Position numbers and translations under genes: made by a program. Below are positions 52,128 through 61,541 of a stretch of 63,284 nt of DNA, piece after piece. Under the pieces are notes generated by a model. That model searched no databases. It was not told the DNA's origin and saw only the letters and a program-made list of their open reading frames with translations. This DNA comes from Amycolatopsis taiwanensis DSM 45107. Its GTDB lineage: Bacteria; Actinomycetota; Actinomycetes; Mycobacteriales; Pseudonocardiaceae. Where the stretch lies: assembly GCF_000519205.1 (NCBI RefSeq), contig NZ_JAFB01000047.1, positions 1 to 63,284 on the forward strand. The letters run 5' to 3'. How positions within the stretch are numbered: position 1 is the first letter of the stretch; every line of letters begins with the position of its first letter.

Positions 52128-53702
52128 TCAAGCCTGCCCGGATTTCGCCCGGCCGAGCAAGCGGGTCAGCTCGGACCGCTGGACCTTCCAGGTGGAGGTC
52201 CGCGGCACCTCGTCGAACGGCAACTGAACCGGCGCGGCCATCGGCGGCAGGTCGGAGGTGGCCAACCGCCAGCGTTGCATGTCGAGCGGCTGCTCGCCCT
52301 TGGTGCAGATCACCGGGACGGGCTCGCCTGAGGAACCGGCCACGATGGCGATCTCGCGCAGTTCCTCCAGCCGGGACATCAGGATGTCCTCCGTCTTGAG
52401 GTTGCTGTCCATCGAATCGATCTGGTCCACCTCACGGTCCATCAGATAGACCCGGCCCCAGCGGTCGCGGGAGCCCATGTCGCCCATCCGCCACCATTTG
52501 CCGCGCAACTGCTCGGCATACCGGTCCTGTTCGCCGAGATAGGTGAGGATCCGGCTGCTGATCTTGACCTCGAGATGGCCGATCTCCTTGCGCCGCACGG
52601 GTTTGCCGTCGTGGCCGGTGACGCGCAGCCGGACGAACCACGGCACCGGGATTCCGATGAACCGGGCGGCTGTCTTGGCGGCGCCGCGCCGGGTGAAGAA
52701 GCGCACGCACACCGGTCCGGTTTCGGACTGGCCGTAGAGCTGCAGGAAGATCGGGAACCGCCGGTGCGACGCGCCCAGCATCCGCTGGATCGTACGCGGG
52801 TGCATCGCGTCGAAGGTGCCGCCGAAGCAGCGCACGTTCGCCAGCGGCGCCAGTGGCGCGTCTGTGAGTTCCTCCCAGTCGATGTAGGTGTTGGGATGGG
52901 TTTCGACGTAGCCGGGGCGGGTGTGGGCGAACAGCCGTGCGATCCGCTTGGGGTCGTGGTCCGTCGCGATCACCATCGGGTTGCCGTAATCGAGGAAGAC
53001 GCGCAGCGCGTTGTAGAACCGCGAATGCACGAAGGTCATGCACAGCGCGGCGGTCTCCGTGCGGCGGATCGGCCAGGCCATGATCTTCTGCGGAAGCATC
53101 CGGTGCCAGAGTGAGTCGCCGCAGTGTACGGCGAGCTTGGGCACCCCGGTGGTGCCCGAACTGTGCGTGATCAACGCGGGCTGCCGCGGGTGCAGCCGCA
53201 CCGGCTCGCGGCGCGCGGCGCCGGCGTAGTCGGACAACGCAGTGGTGCCGTCGATCTCTTGGCCCGCGGTCACCAGGACCCGGTGCGCGGCCTCGGCCGG
53301 GGCTTTCCCGCCGAACGACGAGTCGATCTTGTCGGTGTCGGTGAGCAGCCACGGCTGGTCCAGCCGCCGCAGCAACTCGGTCGCGATGGGCGCGGGCAGT
53401 GCCGGCGAAAGCAGCGCGGGCACGGCACCGATCCGCGCGGCCGCACAGGCGAGCAGCACGATGTCGAAGTTGTTGGTCTTGTAGATCGCGACCCGCTCGC
53501 TGGGGCGCACCCCGGCCGCCCATAGTCGCGCGGACAGTTCGCCGACGACGTCCGCGAGTTCCCCGACGGTCGTTTCGGTGCCACGGCTGGGATCAAGCTG
53601 CAACGGCTGGTCAAGGTAGATGCGGACGCCGCCGTTGCGCTTGGCCGCGTCGGAGAACATCCGGCCGATCTCGAAGCTTCTGTCAGCGGTCTCGTTCGGC
53701 AT
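52128..53702 (-). CDS. ANL-superfamily acyl-CoA ligase (acyl-adenylating enzyme)
   Basis: A 524-residue adenylate-forming enzyme. The phosphate loop is ALITHSSGTTGVPKLAVHCG, the A5 region YGQSETGPVCVRFF, the hinge-region KWWRMGDMGSRDRWGRVYLM and the late Lys-bearing block RTSTWKVQRSEL. The acid substrate is unknown. There is no carrier-protein domain. It overlaps the upstream ligase by 20 bases, so the two are translationally coupled; one may activate the aminobenzoate and the other a second acid. ATG at 53702 is preferred for spacing; 53711 is possible. Confidence 0.82.
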   Translation of the reverse strand: MPNETADRSFEIGRMFSDAAKRNGGVRIYLDQPLQLDPSRGTETTVGELADVVGELSARLWAAGVRPSERVAIYKTNNFDIVLLACAAARIGAVPALLSPALPAPIATELLRRLDQPWLLTDTDKIDSSFGGKAPAEAAHRVLVTAGQEIDGTTALSDYAGAARREPVRLHPRQPALITHSSGTTGVPKLAVHCGDSLWHRMLPQKIMAWPIRRTETAALCMTFVHSRFYNALRVFLDYGNPMVIATDHDPKRIARLFAHTRPGYVETHPNTYIDWEELTDAPLAPLANVRCFGGTFDAMHPRTIQRMLGASHRRFPIFLQLYGQSETGPVCVRFFTRRGAAKTAARFIGIPVPWFVRLRVTGHDGKPVRRKEIGHLEVKISSRILTYLGEQDRYAEQLRGKWWRMGDMGSRDRWGRVYLMDREVDQIDSMDSNLKTEDILMSRLEELREIAIVAGSSGEPVPVICTKGEQPLDMQRWRLATSDLPPMAAPVQLPFDEVPRTSTWKVQRSELTRLLGRAKSGQA

Positions 53703-55269
53703 GGCTTCCATCCTTTGTGGATCGGGCTGGCTGGAGGTCGGCGGTTCCCGCCCGTAACGCGAAGCGGCGGAGTTTGCCCGTCGAAGTGCGGGGCAGGGCA
53801 CTGACGAACCGGACCGACCGCGGCACCTTGTAGGGGGCGAGGTTCTCCCGGGCGAGGACGAGGAGTTCGGCCTCGAGGCCGGCTTCGGTGTACCCCGGCT
53901 CCGGCACGACGAAGGCGCGCAACTTGGTGGCACCGACCTGGTCCGGGACGGCCGCGACGGCGACCTCCCTGACCTCGCGGTGGGTGCGCAGCACGTCCTC
54001 GACATCCATCGGTGACATCGTGATCCCGCCGACCATCTCCAGGTCGTCACTGCGGGCCACGTGTGTGTAGGTGCCGTCGGCGTGGCGGACCACCCGGTCG
54101 CGGGTGTGCAGCCAGCCGTCCACCAGCACCTCGGCGGTTGCCTCGGGACGGTCGAGGTACCCGGACATCAGCGCCGGGCCGCGCACCCACAGGCTCCCTT
54201 CGACCTCGTCCCCGACCGCACGGAGCTCGCTGTCGCGCACCTCGACGCGGTACCCGGGGACGGGCCGGCCGATGGTGCCCGGCACGTTGTGCGCCAACGT
54301 GTTCGCCGTGGCCGCGCAACCCACCTCGGTGGCGCCCAACTGGTTGAGTACGGGGGCTTCCAGGAACTCCGCGGCCCGTTCGGTCATGTCACGGGGGAAC
54401 CGCTCGCCGCCCGACACCGCGGCACGCACCGAGGCGAACTTGCCCTGATCCCCTTCGGCGACCACTCTGCCGAACCACGATGGCACCGCGTAAAGCAGCG
54501 AAACCCGGTGGCGGGCAACGAGCTCGCCGACCACCTCCGGTGTCGGCCTGCCGCCGATGAGCACGGCGGCCGAACCGGAGAACAATGGGAACACCAGAGC
54601 GTTGCAGAAACCGTAGGTGAAGAACAGTTTGGACACCGAGAGCGTCGTGTCGCCGGCGCGGACCCCGAGCGCCCGGCCGACCGAATGATGGTAAGCGGCG
54701 GGATTTCTCTGCGGATGCACGACTCCCTTCGGCCGCCCGGTGGTTCCCGACGTGTAGTGCACGTACAGGGGGACGTCGGTGGCGACCGGCACCGAGCGGT
54801 CCGCGTCCGCCGCGCCGGCCATGAGTTCCGCGACGGTCAGGCACTGCCACGAACCGAACCGGAGGGAAAGCTCCGGGGTGGTGATCACAAGCCGCGCGTC
54901 GCAATCGCCTGCCATGAACGCATGGTCGTCCGCGGTGAGTTCCGGGTTGACCGGCACGACCGTGCACCCGGCGCGCGCGACGGCGAGGAAAGCCACCACC
55001 CATCCGATCCCGTCCGGCAGCGCGATCAGCACCCGGTCGCCCGGCCGCACGCCCAACAGCCTCAGGACCGCGACCGCGCGCGCCGCCGTGTCGTGCACCT
55101 GGCTGTAGGTCCAGGTTCCGTCTTCGGTGAAGTACGCGGCGTGGTCGCCCCAGCCGTTGCGGAACGCGAGATCCTCGAGCCCGGCCGCGAAACAGTATCG
55201 TCCATTGTGAACCGATCCATTGTGGAGTGTCGCGGTGGATGTGTTGAGGTCATGCGTCAAGGTGACCAC
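53683..55269 (-). CDS. Benzoate-CoA ligase-like enzyme
   Basis: A 528-residue ANL ligase resembling the benzoate/aminobenzoate-CoA ligases: LEDLAFRNGWGDHAAYFTED, then the loop YVHYTSGTTGRPKGVVHPQR, KLFFTYGFCNALVFPLFSG (aryl-pocket region), NQLGATEVGCAATANTLAHN and the C-terminal LPRTSTGKLRRFALR with the catalytic Lys. With ADC synthase and an ADC-lyase-like enzyme in the cluster, 4-aminobenzoate is the likely substrate, giving 4-aminobenzoyl-CoA. It overlaps the ADC synthase gene by 20 bases. GTG start. Confidence 0.83.
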   Translation of the reverse strand: MVTLTHDLNTSTATLHNGSVHNGRYCFAAGLEDLAFRNGWGDHAAYFTEDGTWTYSQVHDTAARAVAVLRLLGVRPGDRVLIALPDGIGWVVAFLAVARAGCTVVPVNPELTADDHAFMAGDCDARLVITTPELSLRFGSWQCLTVAELMAGAADADRSVPVATDVPLYVHYTSGTTGRPKGVVHPQRNPAAYHHSVGRALGVRAGDTTLSVSKLFFTYGFCNALVFPLFSGSAAVLIGGRPTPEVVGELVARHRVSLLYAVPSWFGRVVAEGDQGKFASVRAAVSGGERFPRDMTERAAEFLEAPVLNQLGATEVGCAATANTLAHNVPGTIGRPVPGYRVEVRDSELRAVGDEVEGSLWVRGPALMSGYLDRPEATAEVLVDGWLHTRDRVVRHADGTYTHVARSDDLEMVGGITMSPMDVEDVLRTHREVREVAVAAVPDQVGATKLRAFVVPEPGYTEAGLEAELLVLARENLAPYKVPRSVRFVSALPRTSTGKLRRFALRAGTADLQPARSTKDGSHAERDR

Positions 55270-57379
55270 CTCTCTCGGCGGGAAGCTGCCCGGCGCGCGG
55301 GTGCGCCCGCAGTGTGGAGGATGCCTTGAGCAGCATCTCCTCGTATTCCTCGACCGGGTCGGAGTCGAGCACGATCGCGCCGCCCGCCCCGATGTGCCAC
55401 ACCCCGGCGGACAGCACGGCCGTGCGGATCACGATGTTCAAATCAGCCGTGCCGTCGCAGCCGAGAAACCCGATGGACCCGGAGTACACCCCGCGCGCCT
55501 GCTTCTCCAGCGAGTCGATGATCTCCATGGTGCGCAGCTTCGGCGCCCCCGTCATCGAGCCGCCCGGGAAGCACGCGCGCACGCAGTCGAGGACAGTGGC
55601 GTCCTGCCGCAGGCGACCGCGCACAGTGGACACCAGTTGGTGCACGGTCGCGTAGGTCTCGATGGCCATGAGGCTCGGTACGTGCACGCTGGACACCTCG
55701 CAGACGCGGCCGAGGTCGTTGCGCAGCAGGTCGACGATCATCAGATTCTCGGCGAAGGTCTTGGTGCTGGTGGCGAGCTCGTTGCGTAGCCGCTCGTCCT
55801 CCTCCACGGTCGCTCCGTGGCGCACGGTGCCCTTGATCGGCTTGGTCTCGACCATTCGTTCGTGGTCGACCCGGAGGAAGCGCTCCGGGGACGAGCAGGC
55901 GACGTGCATGTCGCCGAACCTGAGGTAGGCGCCGTATGGCGCGGGGTTGCGGCGCCGCAGCTCACGGTAGAACTCGTAGCCACCGCCGGCCGCGGGGATC
56001 CGAACGGCGTTGGTCAGGCAGATCTCGTAGCTCTCCCCGGCCAGCAACTGCCGTTTGCAGGCTTCGACGTCGTCGAGGTATTGGCCGCGGTCGCGCACCA
56101 GCCACGGCTCGGGCATCCCCGGATCCGCGGCGGGCCGGAGTCGGTGTAGCGAGCGCGCATCCGTGGTCGCGGTGGCGAAGTTTCTGACGATCGCTTCCGC
56201 CCGCCGTAACCAGGCCGCGGCGGCGTGCTCGGTTTCCGTGGAACCGTCGTCCAACGCGAGTAGATAGGTCCGGCGCTGCTCGTGGTCGACCGTCAGCGCC
56301 CTGTCGGAGAAGATCCACTGTGCGTCCGGGTAAGCCGAGACGTGTCCCGGCGCCGCGCCGCAGTCGGCTTTGAGCTCGTAACCGAAGTAGCCGGCGTAGC
56401 CGCATTTGAAGTCGGACGGCAGCGATGGGGCGTCGATAGCGCGGCGGGACAGCTCGCGGCCAAGGTAGTCGAAGATCGTGCCGGGTTCGTGGCGTGGGGC
56501 AGCGCCGGTCCGCTGGACGGTCACGCGGCCGTCGCCGACGCGGTAGCGCACGGACTCGCCCAGCGGGCCGGAAGCATCTCCCAGATGGGAAAACCGCGCG
56601 AGCCCGGGTTCGATGTGCGCACTGTCCAGCCAGAAGGCCCGCCCTGAGCCGGAAAAGAGCGCCGTGAACGCCGATTCGGTGTCAACGGCGAAGTCGAGTT
56701 CGCTCACCTGGAGCCGGTAGCGCGCGGACTTCTCGGCGATCCGTACTCGCGTTGTCGCGGAGGAGGCCACGCGGACCGGGGGAGTCCGCGGTGCGCCCTG
56801 GCGCCGCAGGGTGATCTCGCGGAAGTTCGCCAGCAGCTCGCGCCCGAACTCGCTGGCCACGGACTCGGGGTGGAACTGCACGCCCCACAACGGGCGCTCG
56901 AGGTGCCGCAGCCCCATCACCACGCCGTCCTCCGCCCATGCCGTGGCCAGCAGGCCGGCCGGCAGGGGCTCGGGGACCCGCAGGGAGTGGTAGCGCACCG
57001 CGGTGAACGTCTCGGGCAGGCCGGCGAACAGGTCGCTGCCGTCGTGGGTCACCTTGGTCAGGTGACCGTGCCGGGCCCGGGGCGCGGGACCGACCTCGGC
57101 GCCCGCGGCCGCCGCGATGCCCTGGTGGCCGAGGCAGACCCCGAGCAGCGGGACCGTCGTCCGCTGGATCACGTCCGCGCAACTGCCGAAGTCACCGGGG
57201 CGAGCGGGATGTCCCGGCCCCGGCGAGATCACGATGTTGTCGAAGCCGCTGAGGTCGATCGGCCCGCCTGCGGCGGAGTTGTTCGGGACCACAACCGGTT
57301 CCCGCCCATTGACCTCGGCGATCAGCTGGAAGAGGTTGTAGGTGTAGGAATCGTAGTTGTCGATCAGCAATGTTCGCAT
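55250..57379 (-). CDS. pabAB: Aminodeoxychorismate synthase, fused PabA-PabB
   Basis: A 709-residue fusion. The N-terminal glutamine amidotransferase has Cys82 in GVCLGHQGIAAAAG and the HPES block (VQFHPESVASEF). The C-terminal chorismate-binding part has PIKGTVRHGATVEEDERLRN, whose Lys distinguishes PabB from anthranilate synthase (PIAGT), then NLMIVDLLRNDLGRV and CFPGGSMTGAPKLRTMEII. It turns chorismate and glutamine into 4-amino-4-deoxychorismate. The PabA-PabB order is that of secondary-metabolite enzymes such as those for candicidin and chloramphenicol; phenazine PhzE has the reverse order. It lies seven bases downstream of the DAHP synthase gene. Confidence 0.92.
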   Translation of the reverse strand: MRTLLIDNYDSYTYNLFQLIAEVNGREPVVVPNNSAAGGPIDLSGFDNIVISPGPGHPARPGDFGSCADVIQRTTVPLLGVCLGHQGIAAAAGAEVGPAPRARHGHLTKVTHDGSDLFAGLPETFTAVRYHSLRVPEPLPAGLLATAWAEDGVVMGLRHLERPLWGVQFHPESVASEFGRELLANFREITLRRQGAPRTPPVRVASSATTRVRIAEKSARYRLQVSELDFAVDTESAFTALFSGSGRAFWLDSAHIEPGLARFSHLGDASGPLGESVRYRVGDGRVTVQRTGAAPRHEPGTIFDYLGRELSRRAIDAPSLPSDFKCGYAGYFGYELKADCGAAPGHVSAYPDAQWIFSDRALTVDHEQRRTYLLALDDGSTETEHAAAAWLRRAEAIVRNFATATTDARSLHRLRPAADPGMPEPWLVRDRGQYLDDVEACKRQLLAGESYEICLTNAVRIPAAGGGYEFYRELRRRNPAPYGAYLRFGDMHVACSSPERFLRVDHERMVETKPIKGTVRHGATVEEDERLRNELATSTKTFAENLMIVDLLRNDLGRVCEVSSVHVPSLMAIETYATVHQLVSTVRGRLRQDATVLDCVRACFPGGSMTGAPKLRTMEIIDSLEKQARGVYSGSIGFLGCDGTADLNIVIRTAVLSAGVWHIGAGGAIVLDSDPVEEYEEMLLKASSTLRAHPRAGQLPAERGGHLDA

Positions 57380-57386
57380 TTGGGTT

Positions 57387-58820
57387 TCAGTCCCCCAGGC
57401 AATTCGCGGCCAGCAGGCCGGTGGCGTCCGACGGAGAGGCCGCGGCGGCGAACAAAAGGTCCGCGATTTCTCGGACGAGCGCAAGCGCCTGCACGTCATT
57501 GAGTCTCGGGTCGCAAAGCGAGCGGTACCGGCTGGGAAGGTCGGCGAGACCGGGGCCTCCGCCGCCGACGCATTCGGTGACGTCGTCGGCGGCGACCTCC
57601 AGATGCACCCCGCCGGGCCACTGCGACTGCTCGGCCATGACGGCGAAGAACCCTTGCACTTCGTCGAGAATGTCGTCGTAGTAACGGGTCTTGAGCCCCG
57701 ACGGGGCCTTCACGGTGTTGCCGTGCATCGGGTCGCACATCCAGATCACCGGGTGTCCGGCCTCGCGAACCGCCGCTACCAGCGCGGGCAGCCGGTCCCG
57801 GATCAGGGCGGCGCCGTGACGGACGATCAGGGTGAGCCTGCCCGGTGTATGGTGCGGATCCAGCCGGGCGCACAGGCGCAGCAGGTCCTGCGTGCCGACG
57901 TCCAGCCCTACCTTGCACGCGATCGGGTTCGCGACACCGGCGAGAAACATCGCGTGCGCGCCGTCCGGCTGGTTGGTGCGGGCGCCGATCCACGGCAGGT
58001 GGGTGGAGGAGAGGTACCAGTCGCCGGTATCCGGGTCCCGCCGGGTGAGTGGCTCCTCGTAGTCGAGTACGAGCGCCTCATGGCTGGCCCAAAGTCTGTT
58101 GTGGACCCGCACGCTCCCAGGGCGGTGGCCGCTGCCGGAAGAGTCTACTATGGAAAGTCGTGGCGGCGGTGAGCTCCACCACGGGGGAAACTCGGCAGGG
58201 TCGCCGGGACCGAAATCGCGTGCGAGCCGTTCCAGCTCCGCGAACACCTCCTGAGCCGTGCGATAGGCGTCGATCAGCCTCGGTGCGAAGTGGCGGCGTT
58301 CGGCCTCGGTCGGGGACGGGCCATTGACGATCAGGCCACGAAACGACGGCAGCACCCGGCCCTCGACCAGTTCGGTCGGCTGGGACCGGGGCTTGCCGAA
58401 CTGGCCTGCCAGCCTGCCGATGGTGACCACAGGTAGTCCGATGTGGTCACTGATCAGCGTGGACAACCGCCCCAGCAGGTGGTCTTTGGCGGCAGCTCCC
58501 TCGACGGCGGCGGTGCCGAACGGCTCGGCGCAGTCACCGGCCTGCAGGACGAAGGCTTTGCCTGCCTGGACTTCGGCCAGCGACACCGCTAGCGCCCGCA
58601 CGTCTTCCCGAGTGGTCAGCGGCGGCAGGGACCGTAACAACCGGCGGACCCGGGAGATGCCCGTCGACGTCCAGTTCGGCTGCTGCAAGGCTTCCAGCCC
58701 GTGCCAGATGCCCGGGTGCCACGGCTCCGGGCCGTCGTGGAGGCCCTGCCGGCCGGCCGTAAGTTCAGTCCGGCCGGCAGGGGGCTGTGGCGGGGAAGGC
58801 GCCTGTCGTGACCAGTTCAT
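57387..58820 (-). CDS. Class II 3-deoxy-7-phosphoheptulonate (DAHP) synthase
   Basis: A 477-residue plant-type enzyme starting the shikimate pathway from phosphoenolpyruvate and erythrose 4-phosphate. Markers are LQAGDCAEPF (metal-binding Cys), VVTIGRLAGQFGKPRS, WIGARTNQPDGAHAMFLAGV, VIWMCDPMHGNTVKA and GGVHLEVAADDVTEC. In secondary-metabolite clusters an extra class II copy (as PhzC in phenazine pathways) raises chorismate supply, which fits the ADC synthase next to it. First gene of the leftward operon; GTG codons just upstream are alternative starts. Confidence 0.92.
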   Translation of the reverse strand: MNWSRQAPSPPQPPAGRTELTAGRQGLHDGPEPWHPGIWHGLEALQQPNWTSTGISRVRRLLRSLPPLTTREDVRALAVSLAEVQAGKAFVLQAGDCAEPFGTAAVEGAAAKDHLLGRLSTLISDHIGLPVVTIGRLAGQFGKPRSQPTELVEGRVLPSFRGLIVNGPSPTEAERRHFAPRLIDAYRTAQEVFAELERLARDFGPGDPAEFPPWWSSPPPRLSIVDSSGSGHRPGSVRVHNRLWASHEALVLDYEEPLTRRDPDTGDWYLSSTHLPWIGARTNQPDGAHAMFLAGVANPIACKVGLDVGTQDLLRLCARLDPHHTPGRLTLIVRHGAALIRDRLPALVAAVREAGHPVIWMCDPMHGNTVKAPSGLKTRYYDDILDEVQGFFAVMAEQSQWPGGVHLEVAADDVTECVGGGGPGLADLPSRYRSLCDPRLNDVQALALVREIADLLFAAAASPSDATGLLAANCLGD

Positions 58821-58893
58821 CTTCACCACGTTTCGATTCAGGTACCGTGACGGGCGATCGACCCCAGTGCTCGCGCCGGTTCGGTGTGTCCCT

Positions 58894-58913
58894 GCGACGA
58901 TATATATCGTCGC
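58894..58913. promoter_or_regulatory. Perfect 20-bp palindrome, candidate operator
   Basis: GCGACGATATATATCGTCGC is fully self-complementary and lies 74 bases upstream of the DAHP synthase start, in the divergent interval before the ABC transporter. AT-rich cores of this kind are typical of sites bound by dimeric repressors such as PadR-type proteins. No such regulator is in the window. Confidence 0.6.
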
Positions 58914-59013
58914 TTGGCGCGATCCCGTAGGCGTGAGCAAATGGTCCTGCGATTGCTGGGAATCAGGGCAGCTGCACGGTTCTCGTAGCCGGCAGGGCAT
59001 TTCCGGCGGGCGC

Positions 59014-59037
59014 GTCCTACGCAGGGTTGCGTAGGAC
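59014..59037. promoter_or_regulatory. Inverted repeat upstream of the ABC transporter
   Basis: GTCCTACGCA-GGGT-TGCGTAGGAC has perfect ten-base arms and ends 50 bases before the ABC ATPase start. A binding site for the adjacent NarL-type response regulator is a reasonable inference. Confidence 0.55.
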
Positions 59038-59087
59038 GTAAGCGCCTGCCGACGGACGCGCGGGCGCCGCCGGGAGACCATTCTGGG

Positions 59088-60011
59088 ATGGTGATCGAGC
59101 ATCTGGTTGAGACAGCCGGCCTGACCAAGCGGTACGGCGAGCAGTTGGCGCTGTATGGCGTGGACCTCGCGGTGCGCCGCGGCGAGGTCTACGGGTTCCT
59201 CGGCCCGAACGGTGCGGGGAAGACGACCACCCTGCGGATCCTGCTCGGTCTGGTGAAACCGACCGCCGGCCGGGTGCGGGTCCTGGACGCCGAGCCGGGT
59301 AACCCGGCCGCGCTGGCGCGCATCGGCATGCTCGTCGAGTCCGCCGCCTTCTACCCCTACCTTTCCGGACGCGACAACCTCCGGGCGTTCGCGCGCTACT
59401 GCCGCGTCCCGGATGCCAAGGCCGACGAGGTGCTGGAGATCGTCGGCCTGTCCGACCGGGCGGGCGACCGCTTCTCCGCCTACTCACTGGGCATGAAGCA
59501 GCGGCTCGGCCTGGCCGCGGCCCTGTTGAAGGAACCGGAGCTGCTCATCCTCGACGAGCCGACCAACGGCCTCGACCCGCAGGGCATGGCCGACATGCGC
59601 GTGCTGATCCGCCAGCTCGGCTGCGGCAACCGCACCGTGTTGCTGTCGAGCCACCTGCTCGGCGAGGTCCAGCAGGTCTGCGACCGCGTCGGCATGATCA
59701 ACGAGGGCAGGCTGGTCCGCGAGGGCACGGTGGACGAGTTGCGTGGCGGGTCCATGCTCACCGTGCGCGCTGAGCCGCTCGGCCAAGCCCGGATCCTGGC
59801 CGAGCGGATGTTCGGTGCGGACCGCGTCTCGGTGCACGAGAACGAACTGCGGCTGAGCGCCGAAGAAGACGACGCGGTCCGGATCAACCGTGAGCTGGTG
59901 CTCGCCGGGGTCGCCGTGCGCGCGCTCATCTGGGTGGAACGTTCGCTCGAGGAGATCTTCTTCGAGGTCACCGAGCAGACCGGCCGGGAACTGACAAAGG
60001 AAGGTGCCTGA
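59088..60011 (+). CDS. ABC transporter ATP-binding protein (drug-export type)
   Basis: A 307-residue ATPase. Walker A is GFLGPNGAGKTTTLRI, the signature YSLGMKQRLGLA, Walker B LLILDEPTNGLDP and the switch His in VLLSSHLLGEV. The C-terminal extension (residues 220-307) is typical of DrrA/bacitracin-type exporters. Its stop overlaps the permease start (TGATG). Probably self-resistance or export for the nearby cluster, or a general envelope-stress pump; the convergent two-component system likely controls it. Confidence 0.92.
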   Translation: MVIEHLVETAGLTKRYGEQLALYGVDLAVRRGEVYGFLGPNGAGKTTTLRILLGLVKPTAGRVRVLDAEPGNPAALARIGMLVESAAFYPYLSGRDNLRAFARYCRVPDAKADEVLEIVGLSDRAGDRFSAYSLGMKQRLGLAAALLKEPELLILDEPTNGLDPQGMADMRVLIRQLGCGNRTVLLSSHLLGEVQQVCDRVGMINEGRLVREGTVDELRGGSMLTVRAEPLGQARILAERMFGADRVSVHENELRLSAEEDDAVRINRELVLAGVAVRALIWVERSLEEIFFEVTEQTGRELTKEGA

Positions 60012-60862
60012 TGCTCGCGAGTTTCTCCGCCGAGCTGTTCAAGATCCGCAAGCGGACGGTGTTCTGGCTCGTTGGCGCGGTTTGGATGACCCTGACGCTG
60101 GTGTTCGGCTATGTCTTCCCGTACTTCAGCTACAACGGCAACCCTACCGGGCCGGCGTTCGGCGGCCGGGCGGCCGCCGAGCAGGTGCTGTCCCAGGCGC
60201 TGCCGGAAAGCCTGGCTTCCAGCGCCATCCAGGGGTTCCCGCTGTTCGCCGGAGCACTGGCGATGCTGATCGGGGTGCTGTGCGCCGGCGGCGAGTACGG
60301 CTGGGACACGATGAAAATGCTGTTCACCCAGGGGCCCCGGCGGCTGTCCGTCCTGGGCGGCAAGCTGGCCGCGCTGCTGGTGTTGATGCTCGGGATCGTG
60401 GTCGTGACGTTCGTCGTCGACGGAGCCGCGGCCTGGCTGATCGCCGCGGTGGAGTCCAGGCCGATGAACTGGCCGTCGATCGGCGCGCTCGCCCGCGGGG
60501 TCCTGTCCGGCTGGCTGATCGTCGGAATGTGGGCCACCGCCGGGCTGTTCCTCGCCACCATGGTGCGCGGGACCGCGCTGGCAGCGGGTCTCGGTCTGGT
60601 CTGGGCCCTTGCGGTGGAGAACCTGATGCGCGTCTTCGCCTCGGTCATCGGTCCGGTCGACGTGCTGCAGCGCTTCTTCCCCGGCACGAACGCGGGTGCG
60701 CTCGCCGCCGCGCTCGGGGTCACCCCGCAGGGCCAGCCCGGCGGGACCCCAGGGGTGACCACGGCGGTCAGCGGCACGCAGGCCGCGATCGTGTTGCTTG
60801 CCTACGTTGTCCTCTTCGCCGCGGCCAGCCTGTTCGTGGTACGTCAGCGAGACGTGACGTAA
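60011..60862 (+). CDS. ABC transporter permease
   Basis: A 283-residue membrane partner of the preceding ATPase, ABC-2 type. About six hydrophobic segments are visible, including FWLVGAVWMTLTLVFGYVFP, LLVLMLGIVVVTFVVDGAAA and IVLLAYVVLFAAASLFVV, with the conserved EYGWDTMKMLFTQGP loop after the second helix. It starts within the ATPase stop codon. Confidence 0.9.
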   Translation: MLASFSAELFKIRKRTVFWLVGAVWMTLTLVFGYVFPYFSYNGNPTGPAFGGRAAAEQVLSQALPESLASSAIQGFPLFAGALAMLIGVLCAGGEYGWDTMKMLFTQGPRRLSVLGGKLAALLVLMLGIVVVTFVVDGAAAWLIAAVESRPMNWPSIGALARGVLSGWLIVGMWATAGLFLATMVRGTALAAGLGLVWALAVENLMRVFASVIGPVDVLQRFFPGTNAGALAAALGVTPQGQPGGTPGVTTAVSGTQAAIVLLAYVVLFAAASLFVVRQRDVT

Positions 60863-60880
60863 GCCCGGCGCGAGGCGGGC
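60863..60880. terminator. Possible hairpin between convergent genes
   Basis: GCCCG-N8-CGGGC fills the 19-base gap between the convergent permease and response-regulator genes. The short stem makes it a weak terminator candidate. Confidence 0.35.
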
Positions 60881-60881
60881 C

Positions 60882-61541
60882 TCACCGCTCGATGGTCAGG
60901 CCCGCGCGCATGGCGACCACCACGAGTTGAGCGCGGGAGCGGGCGTGCAGCTTGACCATGGCGCGGCTGACGTGCGTGCGTACGGTGGCCGGGCTGACCA
61001 CCAGCTCCTTCGCGATTTCCTCGTTGGAGTAACCGGTGGTGACCCAGGCGACCATCTGGCGTTCGCGCTCGGTCAGCTCGTCCAGTCCGCCGACTGGAGC
61101 GGCGGTCGGGGCCACCTTCCGGTTGAACATCGACACCACCCGGCGGGTGACCGACGGCGACAGCAGGGCCTCGCCTCCGGCGACGACCCGGATGGCCCGT
61201 ACCAGTTCGTCCGGTGCGGTGTCCTTCAGGATGAACCCGGCGGCCCCGGCCTGCAGCGCCTCGAACACGTACTGGTCGATCTCGAACGTGGTCACCACGA
61301 TGACCCGGGTCTGCTCGAGTTCCCGATCGGCGGCGATCGTGCGCAGGGTCTCCAGGCCGTCCATGCCGGGCATCCGGAGATCCAGCAGCAGGATGTCCGG
61401 ACGGTCGCGGCGCAGCAAATCCAGTGCGGCCCGGCCACTCGACACCTCGCCGACCACGGTGATGTCCTCTTCGCGTTCGATGAGTACCCGCAGGCCCATT
61501 CGGACCAGCTCATGGTCGTCGGCGAGGGCAACCCGGATCAT
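60882..61541 (-). CDS. NarL/LuxR-family response regulator
   Basis: A 219-residue regulator. The receiver domain carries the acidic pair in ALADDHELVRMG, the phospho-acceptor Asp54 in LLLDLRMPGMDG and the switch Lys in FILKDTAPDELV. The C-terminal LuxR helix-turn-helix is LTERERQMVAWVTTGYSNEE with IAKELVVSPATVRTHVSRAM. The start overlaps the histidine kinase stop (ATGA), so they are a pair. Its likely target is the divergently placed ABC exporter promoter. Confidence 0.93.
   Translation of the reverse strand: MIRVALADDHELVRMGLRVLIEREEDITVVGEVSSGRAALDLLRRDRPDILLLDLRMPGMDGLETLRTIAADRELEQTRVIVVTTFEIDQYVFEALQAGAAGFILKDTAPDELVRAIRVVAGGEALLSPSVTRRVVSMFNRKVAPTAAPVGGLDELTERERQMVAWVTTGYSNEEIAKELVVSPATVRTHVSRAMVKLHARSRAQLVVVAMRAGLTIER

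Noticed and set aside
55250..57379. Anthranilate or phenazine (PhzE/TrpE) synthase as the identity of the fused enzyme
   Set aside because: The amidotransferase domain is N-terminal, unlike PhzE, and the PIKGT lysine points to aminodeoxychorismate rather than anthranilate synthesis.
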